A DNA stretch of 64,000 nt, from the NCBI RefSeq assembly GCF_000196015.1, contig NC_007974.2, positions 1,364,001-1,428,000 of the forward strand, read 5' to 3'. The DNA comes from Cupriavidus metallidurans CH34. Lineage in GTDB: Bacteria > Pseudomonadota > Gammaproteobacteria > Burkholderiales > Burkholderiaceae. How positions within the stretch are numbered: the stretch's first letter is position 1; the number at the start of each line of letters is the position of its first letter. Made by a program: the position numbers and the translations under genes. Positions 1 through 9,213 of the stretch are shown one piece after another. The notes beneath the pieces were generated by a model. It did not search any database and was not told where the DNA came from. It saw only the letters and a program-made list of their open reading frames with translations.

Positions 1-359
1 GCGCGGCGCTGCTCCAGGTTCACAAGGAAGTCATCGGTTATGACCGTGGCCAGTACGAGCGGCTGCACGGTCCGATTCCAGCCGGCCAGTTCGTGCAACT
101 CGTGACCGAGGAGTCCTTCTTCCGCTGGCTCGATCCGCTATCGAGACTGATCATCGAGATCGACGAAGAACTCGATGGTGAAGAACATCACGACGAAACC
201 TGCCGGGCCGTGGCTGCCGCCGCGCAGAAGCTGTTCAGCGAACGTGGCGACGCGGACTTCCGCAAGCGCTATCAGGAAGCGCTGCAGGATGAAGCCGCGG
301 TCACCGTCGCGCACGGCCGGCTGATGTCCGTCATCGGGCAATTGCGCCAGTTGCCCTAA
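1..359 (+). CDS. Conserved hypothetical protein (5' end outside window)
   Basis: The reading frame is open from base 3 and runs to TAA at 357-359, so the N-terminus lies upstream of the window. The visible 118 residues are mostly helical and acidic. They carry a hydrophobic stretch that includes FFRWLDPLSRLIIEIDE, typical of a small conserved proteobacterial family without known function. A GTG at 93 could serve as a start, but the frame continues in the same style before it, so a longer protein is likelier. No membrane segment or catalytic motif is visible. I cannot assign a function. Confidence 0.7.
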   Translation, partial: AALLQVHKEVIGYDRGQYERLHGPIPAGQFVQLVTEESFFRWLDPLSRLIIEIDEELDGEEHHDETCRAVAAAAQKLFSERGDADFRKRYQEALQDEAAVTVAHGRLMSVIGQLRQLP

Positions 360-360
360 A

Positions 361-386
361 TTGCCCTGGTTGCCCTGGTTGCCTGG
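361..386. repeat. Tandem 9-bp repeat at a gene 3' end
   Basis: TTGCCCTGG occurs at 361-369 and 370-378, then a shortened copy at 379-386. The last sense codons of the preceding gene (TTG CCC) and its stop look like a further degenerate copy. It belongs to a set of short tandem duplications at gene ends in this window. Confidence 0.6.
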
Positions 387-419
387 CCACTTTCGCTAAC
401 GCTCTCCGACGCCCTCCAA

Positions 420-1156
<737 letters not shown>

Positions 1157-1246
1157 CACAACCTCCTGTCGATACCCGGTCGGAATTGACTTCCGACAGT
1201 CACTTAGACAGTAGCTGCATCGAGAAGTCCAAATTTCGGAATCTTC

Positions 1247-1266
1247 CGATTCTCGTATGAGAATCG
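1247..1266. promoter_or_regulatory. Perfect 8-4-8 inverted repeat, candidate operator
   Basis: CGATTCTC-GTAT-GAGAATCG is a perfect inverted repeat about 90 bp upstream of the lipoprotein start and just before the candidate small RNA on the other strand. It is placed to control both divergent units. The half-site order (ATTCTC then GAGAAT) is the reverse of a Fur box, so Fur is not favoured. The binding protein is unknown. Confidence 0.45.
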
Positions 1267-1279
1267 TCTTCTTACACTG

Positions 1280-1390
1280 CCCCTCGCCCGTGCAATACGG
1301 GCGACCCACCCGGTTTCAGGGTCGACCCCTCCCCCTGAGACTCAGGCTTCACGATGCCACGCGGTCCCCGCCCCGTGGCATCTTTTTTTT
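1280..1390 (+). ncRNA. Candidate small RNA ending in an orphan intrinsic terminator
   Basis: A strong terminator reads on the plus strand: GATGCCACG (1353-1361), CGTGGCATC (1374-1382) and eight T (1383-1390). No plus-strand gene lies upstream of it. Before it are an 8-bp hairpin (TCGCCCGT 1284-1291 with ACGGGCGA 1297-1304), a C-rich anti-Shine-Dalgarno-like run (1326-1335) and a small hairpin CCTGA/TCAGG (1334-1346). A weak -10-like TACACT lies at 1273-1278. Three stem-loops plus a Rho-independent end and a C-rich single strand are the usual build of a trans-acting RNA. No coding frame fits. The exact 5' end is a guess. Confidence 0.5.
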
Positions 1391-2081
1391 ACAGGCCCTT
1401 CTCCACCAGGTCGAGCAGTCGTTGGCCGAGCACTCCCGCCTGCTCCCTTGCCCGGCCGCGCAGCGGCCCGTCGATGAGCAGGATCGCCAGGCCATGTACG
1501 GCCGACCACGCAAGGTACTCCGCACCCGGACGTCGTTCGACTGGCAGCAGGCCTGCCTCTACCCAGCGATCCAGTGCGGCGCCAAGCAGTTCGAACGGGT
1601 TCAGTCCGCTATTGCCGGCTTTTGCCGGATCGGAATCTTCCTCCACATCGTCGGGAACCGAGAATGCGGTGCGAAACAGCCCTGTCTCACCCAAGGCAAA
1701 GCGCAGGTAGCCCGCGCCTACCGCCCGCAGGCTCGCCCGCGCGCGCTCGGCAGGCGCGGCATCAGAAGGAATCGTCGCCAACTCCGCTTCCATCGCCATC
1801 GCCAGGCCGGACAGCGCGTGCGCGCGCACTGCCTGCAAAAGATCCTGCCGGTTCGCGAAGTGCCGGTATGCCGCATTCGGCACCACGCCCGCTCGGCGTG
1901 TCGCCTCGCGCAGGACAACGGCATCTGGCCCGCCCTGCCGTGCCAGATCGATGCCTGCTTCGAGCAGGGCGCGGCGCAGGTCACCATGGCGATAAGTGGT
2001 GCGCGTGGGCGGTGTGGGCGGTGTGGGCGGTGTGGGCGGTGTGGGCGGTGTGGGCGGTGTGGGCGCGGCGGTTCGATTCAT
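1389..2081 (-). CDS. TetR-family transcriptional regulator with repeat-encoded Thr-Pro-Pro tail
   Basis: Start ATG 2081 follows GGGAG five bases upstream. Product 230 aa. Residues 7-26 are a (TPP)n tail. The TetR helix-turn-helix follows (about 28-75, with LREATRRAGVVPNAAYRHF), then a helical ligand-binding domain ending with an AWSAVHGLAILLIDGP-type helix seen in TetR C-terminal domains. It would act as a cytoplasmic repressor. The neighbouring cardiolipin synthase is upstream on the same strand, so the target is unclear. The tail is unusual: XPP motifs slow ribosomes and are helped by EF-P, so repeat number could tune expression. Confidence 0.85.
   Translation of the reverse strand: MNRTAAPTPPTPPTPPTPPTPPTPPTRTTYRHGDLRRALLEAGIDLARQGGPDAVVLREATRRAGVVPNAAYRHFANRQDLLQAVRAHALSGLAMAMEAELATIPSDAAPAERARASLRAVGAGYLRFALGETGLFRTAFSVPDDVEEDSDPAKAGNSGLNPFELLGAALDRWVEAGLLPVERRPGAEYLAWSAVHGLAILLIDGPLRGRAREQAGVLGQRLLDLVEKGL
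2005..2064. repeat. In-frame 9-bp tandem repeat in tetR
   Basis: Six perfect consecutive copies of GGTGTGGGC (2011-2064) are preceded by a partial copy (2005-2010). The unit is a multiple of three, so copy-number change keeps the TetR frame and only alters the length of its Thr-Pro-Pro tail. Confidence 0.9.
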
Positions 2082-2132
2082 GCTAGCTCCCATGCGGACA
2101 ACGTCCAGGGCAACGAATAACAATAGTAGACA

Positions 2133-2140
2133 GTGTACAC
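2133..2140. promoter_or_regulatory. GTGTACAC palindrome in the tetR leader
   Basis: A perfect 8-bp palindrome, flanked by TAGACA, lies about 50 bp upstream of the tetR start codon, where TetR-type repressors often bind their own promoter. Short and unproven. Confidence 0.3.
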
Positions 2141-2190
2141 AAACACTTCCAGCGCCGTTCGTCCGCGCGGTTCGCGTATTTCCCGCGTCA

Positions 2191-3624
2191 CTAAAGGATG
2201 GGAGCGAAGAGCTTGGCCACGTGCATCGCCACGCGCAGGATCGCGGGCGCGCCAAGGAAGTCCTCGCGGTCGATCTGACGGGCCTGCGCGAAATCGGCTT
2301 CCAGCATCTCGGCCACGCTGGCCGCGAATGCCGGGTGAGCCGTCATGACCATCATCTCGAAGTTGAGCCGGAACGAGCGATTGTCCAGATTCGCGGTGCC
2401 GACAGCCGCCGCGTCGTCGTCGACCAGGATGACCTTCTGGTGCAGGAAGCCCGGCTGGTAGCGGAACACCTTCACGCCGGCGCAGACGGCCTGGTGGGCA
2501 TAGATCGTCGACGCCCCATAGACCACGTAATGGTCCGGCCGGGCCGGTATCAGGATGCGCACGTCCACACCACGCAGCACTGCCAGCCGTAGCATCGCGG
2601 AAACGGCTTCGTCGGGCACGAAGTATGGCGACGTAATCCAGATCCGCTTGCGCGCGGCCTGGATCGCCTCGACGAAGAACAGCGAGCATGTCTCCTGCGC
2701 GTCCGCCGGCCCGGATGGCACGATCTGGCACACCATGTCGCCGAAACGCCTCGGCGGTGGCAGCAACAGGTAGGGCACCTCGTGCGCGGCCCAGTACCAG
2801 TCCTCGGCGAACGTCATCTGCAGCTCGAGCACCACCGCGCCGCGAATCTCGATATGGGTATCCCGCCAGGGCGCGAGTGGTGGCCGGCGACCGAGGTACT
2901 CGTTGCCGACGTTATGACCCCCGACAAAGGCGCGCTCGCCATCGACGATGACCAGCTTGCGGTGATTGCGGAAGTTGAGCTGGAAGCGATTGACAAAGCC
3001 GGGATGCGTGGCGAATGAGCGCACGTGGACGCCGGCTTCCTCCAGCGCACGCAGGTAGGCCCGGCCTAGCGCGTGACAGCCGATGCTGTCGTATAGGAAA
3101 TAGACCCTGACCCCCGCCTTGGCACGCGCGCACAGGCGGCGTTGCAGTTCGAGTCCAAGCTCATCATCATGAACGATGAAGAACTGGACCACCACGACCT
3201 GCGTGGCGGCATCGATCGCGGCGAAGATCGCCTGGAAGGTCGCCTCGCCGTTGACCAGCAGCCGCACGTCGTTATTACCCAGGCATGGCATGCCAGTCAG
3301 ACGCGGCAATGCGCGCATGCATTCCTGGTCGGGGTTCATCACCAGGCAGGCGCTGAGCGAATCCAGCTCCTGGGTACTCATGTTCTGGCGGATCTCGCGC
3401 AGACGGTGATTGTTGAAGCGCCGCGCATTGACGTATCCCGCGAAGCGGCTTCGTCCAAAGATCAGATAGGGGATCAGCGAGAAGTACGGCATCATGACCA
3501 GCGATCCAGCCCAGGCTATGGCCCCGGGCGCAGTGCGTACGGTCATGACGGCGTGCAGCGCCGCAATCACGCCCAGCACGTGAAGAGACACGACGATCGC
3601 TGCAATCACACTAGGGGTCAACAT
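2191..3624 (-). CDS. cls: Cardiolipin synthase (phospholipase D superfamily)
   Basis: Membrane enzyme that condenses phosphatidylglycerol to cardiolipin. From ATG 3624 the protein has 477 aa, the usual length. Two N-terminal membrane segments (about 5-25 and 35-60) precede two HKD catalytic motifs: NHRKLVIVDG with the following GGHN, and HQKVILVDD with GTANLDNRS. Both His, Lys and Asp sets are intact. A longer frame runs up to 3708, but residues before MLTPSV look unlike a leader. It ends 109 bp upstream of the tetR gene; whether the two are co-transcribed is not clear. Confidence 0.9.
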   Translation of the reverse strand: MLTPSVIAAIVVSLHVLGVIAALHAVMTVRTAPGAIAWAGSLVMMPYFSLIPYLIFGRSRFAGYVNARRFNNHRLREIRQNMSTQELDSLSACLVMNPDQECMRALPRLTGMPCLGNNDVRLLVNGEATFQAIFAAIDAATQVVVVQFFIVHDDELGLELQRRLCARAKAGVRVYFLYDSIGCHALGRAYLRALEEAGVHVRSFATHPGFVNRFQLNFRNHRKLVIVDGERAFVGGHNVGNEYLGRRPPLAPWRDTHIEIRGAVVLELQMTFAEDWYWAAHEVPYLLLPPPRRFGDMVCQIVPSGPADAQETCSLFFVEAIQAARKRIWITSPYFVPDEAVSAMLRLAVLRGVDVRILIPARPDHYVVYGASTIYAHQAVCAGVKVFRYQPGFLHQKVILVDDDAAAVGTANLDNRSFRLNFEMMVMTAHPAFAASVAEMLEADFAQARQIDREDFLGAPAILRVAMHVAKLFAPIL

Positions 3625-3777
3625 AGGCAGCCGGGGCCGGACGGGATGGACGCTATTCTGGCACAGCACATCACTTCCAACATCCCCAAGCCTCGCACCC
3701 GAATCCATGCTGCTTAATTTTTAGGCAGTCCGATGCGCTCCCATGACCCGGCGCGACTGGCGGAGGCGCCGACGCAG

Positions 3778-3800
3778 TTATCCACACAATCTGTGGATAA
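3778..3800. promoter_or_regulatory. Inverted pair of perfect DnaA boxes
   Basis: TTATCCACA (3778-3786) and TGTGGATAA (3792-3800) are both exact consensus DnaA boxes, facing each other across 5 bp. They lie in the 323-bp gap between cls and the response regulator, about 150 bp upstream of the latter. No AT-rich unwinding region or replication gene is nearby, so this is not an obvious origin. A DnaA-controlled promoter or a DnaA-titrating site is more plausible. Nothing else stands out in this gap. Confidence 0.7.
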
Positions 3801-3947
3801 GCGACACCACGCACGCGTCGCCGGCCGGACGCCCGATTTCGTTTCATTCCGACGTCAACGCCATCCATTTAAGGAAACACCGATTGTTCGCCCTGCCAAC
3901 GCTGGCTACGCTGCAACGCGTTTACTTCGCTTTCCAGAGAATGTCGC

Positions 3948-4733
3948 ATGAATGCCCGAACGAACATCGCGCTGCTTGCAAACAGCTCGTCACCCCTGCA
4001 TCCGCTGCAGGAACTCCTTGCCGTCGCCGGCTACCAATGCAACGTCTTTCACGCCGGGCGTGACCTGATTCAAGGGCTCGGCCATGACACCTACGAGATG
4101 CTCCTGATCGACCGTGAGCTGGCCGACATCTCCGCCATCGACGTGATTCGCACCGTCCGGGCGGTGCGCAACCGCGACGTGCCAATCGTGATCTTTGCCA
4201 GCGAGAACAATGACGACGACCTCGTCGAGGCCCTTGATGCCGGCGCCGACGACTACGTGCTTCGCCCGCTGGCCGCGCGCGTGCTGCTGGCCCGCATCGC
4301 CGCATTGCGCCGGCGCATGAGCGGCACGCGCTTGCGCGGAGCCATGCCGTTGCGCGCCGGGCCATACGAGCTGAGCAACCCCGGTCGCTACGCCACGCTC
4401 AATGGCGGCCGGATTCCGATGACGCCCAAGGAGTTCGACCTGGCCATGCTGATGTTCGCCAACGCGGGCCGCATTCTGGCCAGCCGCCGCATCGAGCACA
4501 CAATCTGGGGACATGACTTGCCGCCCTACTCCCGCGCGCTGGCCGGACTGGTATCGCGAATGCGTCGTACCCTGAACCTGTGCGCGGAGAACGGCGTCAC
4601 GGTCAGCGTCGTCTATGCCCAGGGGTATCGGCTGGACATCCTCGATCAAGCTGCGCGCCACGAATTGTCCGCTGCCGCTCGCGCGGCCTCCGCGTCATCG
4701 ACCCCTGCGCGGATGTTCAAATTGCTTTCGTAA
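3948..4733 (+). CDS. OmpR-like response regulator with degenerate receiver
   Basis: Product 261 aa: receiver-like domain (about 5-120) plus OmpR/PhoB winged helix (about 140-235, with MTPKEFDLAMLMFANAGRILASR). The phospho-acceptor Asp is present at residue 55 (MLLIDRELAD). However, the acidic pair normally at the end of strand 1 is replaced by Ala-Asn, and the conserved Lys of strand 5 is Arg (YVLRPL). Mg-dependent phosphorylation is therefore doubtful, as in atypical regulators. No histidine kinase is adjacent. The 3' end converges with the EAL-GGDEF gene. Confidence 0.85.
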   Translation: MNARTNIALLANSSSPLHPLQELLAVAGYQCNVFHAGRDLIQGLGHDTYEMLLIDRELADISAIDVIRTVRAVRNRDVPIVIFASENNDDDLVEALDAGADDYVLRPLAARVLLARIAALRRRMSGTRLRGAMPLRAGPYELSNPGRYATLNGGRIPMTPKEFDLAMLMFANAGRILASRRIEHTIWGHDLPPYSRALAGLVSRMRRTLNLCAENGVTVSVVYAQGYRLDILDQAARHELSAAARAASASSTPARMFKLLS

Positions 4734-4753
4734 GACCGCCTGAAAATCCAGAT

Positions 4754-6688
4754 CTAGATATCGAGCGCGCCGCGCGCAGCCAGTTCGGCGATATCGATCC
4801 GCGCAACGCCTGATGGCGCGCGCTTGGCGCTGCGCTTGGCCACCGCCGAGGCCGCGCCGATATGCTGACTGCATAGCCGCAGCGTCGCCATTGCTTCCGC
4901 ACCGACACTGACCACGCCGGCGGCCATCGTTACCGGCACGCAAAACGCCGGATTGCCGAACCGGTCCTCGCCGTGAATACCGCCAGCAGCACGATCCGTC
5001 GACGAGTACGACATCAGTGCCGCATCGTTGAAGCGTGCGATGGCGTCCCGGATACGCACCTCCCAATCGTCCCCCTGGTACAACACCAGGAAGTCGTCGC
5101 CGCCGACATGTCCAAGGAAGTCGCGCGCGGGGTCACAAGCCTGCGCCAGAATCGCGGCCGCGCCCTTCAGCATTTCGTCGCCCTTCCAGTAGCCGTAGCG
5201 ATCGTTGAATGGCTTGAACTGGTTGAGGTCGACGTAGCACGCATGGAACGCGCTGCCAGCTGCGATGAGTCGGTCGACGTGCTGGTTCAGCAGGATGTTT
5301 CCGGGCAGGAACGTCAGCGGATTCGCATAACGTGCCGCCTCCATGCGTACCTCGGTGGTGGCGCGTAGCAAATCGGCCACGGTGCCAAGACCCACGTATC
5401 TGCCTTGATCAGTGATCACGAAACCATCGGCCAGCACATGCGATTGCTCGCCCGCGAAGAGTTCGGCCATATCCTCCAGACTGGTGCGGCGGTCGAAGCA
5501 AACTGGCGCCGGATTGGCGATCGTGATGCAGGCCTTCCTGCCATAGAGTTCCCGATGAAATGGCGTGGCGTAGCGGTCGATCAGGATTTGCCGGTTCATC
5601 ATCGCCACCGGCCGCATGGCCTCGTCCACCACCGCCATGGCGTGCAGATCGGGCTGGCTGTGAAACCGCGCCAGGACGTCGTTATTGGAGGTAGCCGGAT
5701 GAATCGTGGGCGCGGGGCGCAGGAGTTGCCCGGCTGTCATGCCCGACCACCCCGAGCGCAAGGCTTGGGGAAACACCGCGATCTGACGCGAGGCCAGCAC
5801 AGCCCGCACCTCCAGCGACGCTTGCCGTTCAGGCTGCGCCACTGGCCTCCCCAAAAAGTAGCCCTGGCCCGCGAAAACACCAAGATCCCGCACCATGGCC
5901 AGTTCCTCGGCCCGCTCGATGCCTTCTGCGATCACGTGCCCACCGAATGCTCCCATCATGCGTAGCATCCCGCGCAGTATCTCCAGCCGGCGCGAGCACG
6001 TGCCTATCCCGCGCACGAGCGACTTGTCCAGCTTGATGAACTGCGGCGACAGATCGGCCAGCATGTCGAGATTGGCATGTCCCGAGCCGAAATCGTCCAG
6101 AGCGTAATGCACGCCTAGCTCGCCGAGCAACGCCATGGCCTCGCCAAAGGTCTGGGCATTGCCGATGGCAGTCTGCTCCGTGATCTCGATGACGACCCGG
6201 GATGGTGCGATAGCCGCCGCTCCGCCGACAATGCCATCGGCCCCCAGCAACGCGGCCATGGCGTGTCCACGCCCGACCAGAAGATGGCGCAGCGTCAATG
6301 GACTGAAGTTCAGGAACAGCTTGCCGGGCAGGTTCAGCGACGACCACGCATCGAGCGCGGTACGGGCTGCCGCCACTTCAAGCGCCACGGTTGTCCCATT
6401 TGCCTGCGCGCGTCGGAACAAGGCGTCAGGCATCTCGTGCAACGATGCGGCCGGGCCGCGAATCAACGCCTCATGACCAAGAATGTCCCCATTGCCCAGC
6501 GACACGATAGGCTGGAATACCGCCTGCAGCGAAGGCAGGCACACAGCCTCTCGGGCCGTGGCCAACGAGGAGGCGACGGTCAGCATGACATGCGGATAAG
6601 GGTTGAATGGCAGGTTATCGGCCGGGAGGCCGTGATGCCACGAGGCGGCTTTCGGCGCGAACGATAAATGGAGCGTCCGCCATTTCAT
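4754..6688 (-). CDS. EAL-CBS-GGDEF cyclic-di-GMP signalling protein
   Basis: About 644 aa. The EAL domain is N-terminal (about 45-280) and keeps its catalytic set: GHEALIRGP, LFLNFSP, VVIEITEQ, ALDDFGSGH, FIKLDKS and VIAEGIE. It should hydrolyse c-di-GMP. A CBS-pair-like region follows (about 300-430), then a GGDEF domain whose signature reads GGDDF; Asp for Glu may lower cyclase activity. No membrane segment is seen, so it is probably cytoplasmic. The start at 6688 lacks a good ribosome site, and an internal Met is possible. It is divergent from the chemoreceptor and convergent with the response regulator. Confidence 0.85.
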   Translation of the reverse strand: MKWRTLHLSFAPKAASWHHGLPADNLPFNPYPHVMLTVASSLATAREAVCLPSLQAVFQPIVSLGNGDILGHEALIRGPAASLHEMPDALFRRAQANGTTVALEVAAARTALDAWSSLNLPGKLFLNFSPLTLRHLLVGRGHAMAALLGADGIVGGAAAIAPSRVVIEITEQTAIGNAQTFGEAMALLGELGVHYALDDFGSGHANLDMLADLSPQFIKLDKSLVRGIGTCSRRLEILRGMLRMMGAFGGHVIAEGIERAEELAMVRDLGVFAGQGYFLGRPVAQPERQASLEVRAVLASRQIAVFPQALRSGWSGMTAGQLLRPAPTIHPATSNNDVLARFHSQPDLHAMAVVDEAMRPVAMMNRQILIDRYATPFHRELYGRKACITIANPAPVCFDRRTSLEDMAELFAGEQSHVLADGFVITDQGRYVGLGTVADLLRATTEVRMEAARYANPLTFLPGNILLNQHVDRLIAAGSAFHACYVDLNQFKPFNDRYGYWKGDEMLKGAAAILAQACDPARDFLGHVGGDDFLVLYQGDDWEVRIRDAIARFNDAALMSYSSTDRAAGGIHGEDRFGNPAFCVPVTMAAGVVSVGAEAMATLRLCSQHIGAASAVAKRSAKRAPSGVARIDIAELAARGALDI

Positions 6689-6886
6689 GACAGCAATGTG
6701 TCGCCAGTATGACGACGCCACCCATTCAGGGGGTGTCACGTTATCGTCACATTCATGCACGACGATCGCGCTGCACCGCAGCACGACCGACGCCCCGCAC
6801 TCTCCAGGGAATGACCGAGAGGCCGGCATGCCGCAGCGCATCGGGTCATGGAATGACGGGGTCGCGGCCCCGAAGGAGTGTTTCTC

Positions 6887-8491
6887 GTGTTGCAAGCCAT
6901 CAAGCTGGGTCTGCCTGGACTGGGAGGCAAATCCCTGTGGCAAGGACTGGCGCGCCTGCCGCTGGTCATGCGGCTGTCAGCGGCATTCGTGCTGATCTAC
7001 GCCTTCGGCGCGGCCGTCGGACTCACCGGCATCATCAATCTGGTTCATTTGAAGCAGGATACGGACACGCTCTACCAGCGCGACATGCGCGGCGCGATCT
7101 CCGCCGAGCGTGCTCAGGCGGCGCTGGCCACGCTGGGCCGCGCCCAGCTGTCGCTGACGTTGGCCACCAGCACCGCGGAGCGCGACACCGCCGCGTCGGA
7201 GATCGCCCAGGCGCTGCGTCGGCTCGACCAGGCCGTTGACGGCGTCCGCTCGGCCGCCCCGCAGCAAGCCGACGCGCTGCAGAAAGAGCGCGCGACTGCC
7301 GGCGAACTGATGAACAACTTCGTGGCCCTGATCGGCAAGCAGCCGCTCGACGCCCTGCAATTCGATTCATCGGTCTCGGTCGACGGACACTTCGTCGGCG
7401 AACAACTGCAGAAGCTCGCCGGCCTGATCGAACAGACACGGTCCACGCTGGATCAACAAGCTGCGGACACGGTTGCCGGCGTGGCCGCCGCGCAAGTCAC
7501 CGCCCAGACCGTGATGGCGGTACTGCTCGTCGCCAGTTTCATTGCCGCCGCCGCGCTGGCCTGGATCGCTGCACGTAGCCTGACACGCGAACTCGGAGGC
7601 GAACCGCGCGACGCCGCGGCCGTTGCGAATCGCATCGCCAATGGCGACCTGACCGCCCGGATCGCCGTGGGCGCGCATGATCAAGGCAGCCTGCTCTACT
7701 TCCTGGCCGGCATGCGCGATCAATTGGCCGGCGTGCTCGCGCGCATTCAGCAATGCGCGCATGAAATCTCCAGTGCCAGCGACGGTATCGCAAACGGCAA
7801 CCGCGAACTGGCTGCACGCACGGGCACGCAGGCTTCAGCGCTTGCCGAGGCGGCAGGGAACGTGGCGCGCCTGACCGAACTGGTCCAGCAGGCGCACGCA
7901 CAGGCCCGACAGTCGAGCGACATGGCCAGCCGCGCGCGCGAAGCCACCACTACAGGCATGGCGTCGGTGCGCGACATGAGCGGCGCCATGGCGAACGTTC
8001 ACGCGCAGTCGCGCAACATCTCGGAAATCGTCACGGTGATCGAAGGGATTGCCTTCCAGACCAATATCCTGGCGCTGAATGCAGCGGTGGAAGCTGCTCG
8101 CGCGGGCGCTGCGGGACGTGGTTTCGCCGTTGTCGCGCAGGAAGTCCGCGCATTGGCCCAGCGTAGCGCCACGGCTGCGCGCGAAATCGGCGGCATTGTC
8201 GGCGACGCGGCGAAAGAGATCGCACGCGGTGCGGACCTCAGCACGCGCGTGGTGGGCGCCATGGAAGGCATCGATGTCGCGGTCAATCACAGCCACACCC
8301 TTGCCGAAGAACTGCGCCTGCTGGCCGACGAACAGGCGGCCGGCATCGGGCACGTCGCCGATGCGCTGACACGGCTCGAGCAGACCAGCGCCCAGAACGG
8401 CACGCTCGTGGAGGCGGTGTCTGGCCAGGCGGCGCAACTCGACCAACAGGCCGCAGCGCTGGAGGCAGACGTCGCGCGCTTCCGCTTCTGA
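6887..8491 (+). CDS. Methyl-accepting chemotaxis protein
   Basis: Transmembrane chemoreceptor signalling to CheA/CheW. The start GTG 6887 is preferred to GTG 6878 because the AAGGAG site (6873-6878) is then eight bases away. Product 534 aa. Segments in order: first membrane helix (about 30-52), a periplasmic four-helix sensor of roughly 150 residues, second membrane helix (about 205-230), HAMP, and a coiled-coil signalling domain with the hairpin tip [22 protein letters not shown]. No C-terminal CheR pentapeptide is visible. The ligand cannot be told. Confidence 0.92.
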   Translation: MLQAIKLGLPGLGGKSLWQGLARLPLVMRLSAAFVLIYAFGAAVGLTGIINLVHLKQDTDTLYQRDMRGAISAERAQAALATLGRAQLSLTLATSTAERDTAASEIAQALRRLDQAVDGVRSAAPQQADALQKERATAGELMNNFVALIGKQPLDALQFDSSVSVDGHFVGEQLQKLAGLIEQTRSTLDQQAADTVAGVAAAQVTAQTVMAVLLVASFIAAAALAWIAARSLTRELGGEPRDAAAVANRIANGDLTARIAVGAHDQGSLLYFLAGMRDQLAGVLARIQQCAHEISSASDGIANGNRELAARTGTQASALAEAAGNVARLTELVQQAHAQARQSSDMASRAREATTTGMASVRDMSGAMANVHAQSRNISEIVTVIEGIAFQTNILALNAAVEAARAGAAGRGFAVVAQEVRALAQRSATAAREIGGIVGDAAKEIARGADLSTRVVGAMEGIDVAVNHSHTLAEELRLLADEQAAGIGHVADALTRLEQTSAQNGTLVEAVSGQAAQLDQQAAALEADVARFRF

Positions 8492-8511
8492 GGTTTCGCA
8501 CCGCCGCAATA

Positions 8512-8545
8512 CCTTGCCCTGAGGGTGCAGAACGCCGGGGCAAGG
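8512..8545 (+). terminator. Terminator-like hairpin after the chemoreceptor gene
   Basis: CCTTGCCC (8512-8519) pairs with GGGCAAGG (8538-8545). The only T-rich stretch is a short TTTT a few bases later, so termination may be inefficient. Confidence 0.35.
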
Positions 8546-8678
8546 CTTCAGTTTTCGCATTTGTCGTCCGTAAATGGCAACACGCCTATTGACCGACGCA
8601 TAACGCCCCGCGAGCATGACCCACAGGCCGAAGGCATTGCGTCATTGGCCAAGGAAATGCCTCCGCGGAGACAAGCGA

Positions 8679-8879
8679 ATGCTACGCAAAGCCGTACAGG
8701 ACGACAGCAGCTTTCTGGAAGACTTCGAGAACGCCGGGCGCGATTGGGCGCCCCGGCTCAAGCCTTGCGGCACCTGCCACGCCTGCGAGCAGCCGGTCAG
8801 GCGAGCCGAACTGTTTTGCGGCATCACGTGCCAGTACTCGTTTGAGCATTTCGAAATGCAATTGCTGCGCAAGCGCTGA
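8679..8879 (+). CDS. Small Cys-rich, probably zinc-binding protein
   Basis: ATG 8679 follows GCGGAG eight bases upstream; the frame extends earlier but without such a site. The 66-residue product has a CxxCxxC cluster (CGTCHAC) and a second CxxxC (CGITC) about 20 residues later, a likely zinc knuckle, and ends in a basic helix. Function unknown. It lies 187 bp downstream of the chemoreceptor gene on the same strand. Confidence 0.6.
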   Translation: MLRKAVQDDSSFLEDFENAGRDWAPRLKPCGTCHACEQPVRRAELFCGITCQYSFEHFEMQLLRKR

Positions 8880-9213
8880 ACACCCTTCCCCTCGTTTGTA
8901 ATGCATCAAATGTTTCACATCCGCGAACATTTCCTTTCAAATTCCTGTCAACCGACCCGCCAAACCACTCGTTGAGGCGTGCATCGGGTCTGTATCCGCG
9001 CGTCGACATTGTCGAGACAATGCGGACTGCAGCCGGGCAGTGTGTCTGCACGAAACAACTGATATCAAGCGCTAACCGGCATTTACGAGTTGTGTGGCCA
9101 AGTTACACGGCTGTTGCACTTGAGCACAATTTGTGTAGCCCATCGCACCCTAAAGCCAGATACGCTTGATTCAACTTAACCGCTTAACTGCGACTGACAA
9201 ACACAGGAATCCC
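8880..9213. other. Intergenic region without a gene
   Basis: 334 bp, lower in GC than its surroundings. The only structure I see is the inverted repeat CACAA-T-TTGTG at 9125-9135, about 80 bp before the next start codon, a possible operator or part of a promoter. Confidence 0.4.

Noticed and set aside
1247..1266. Fur box
   Set aside because: Half-sites are in the reverse order (ATTCTC before GAGAAT) and separated by four bases.
3778..3800. Replication origin
   Set aside because: Only two boxes, no AT-rich unwinding element and no dnaA, parAB or rep gene in the window.
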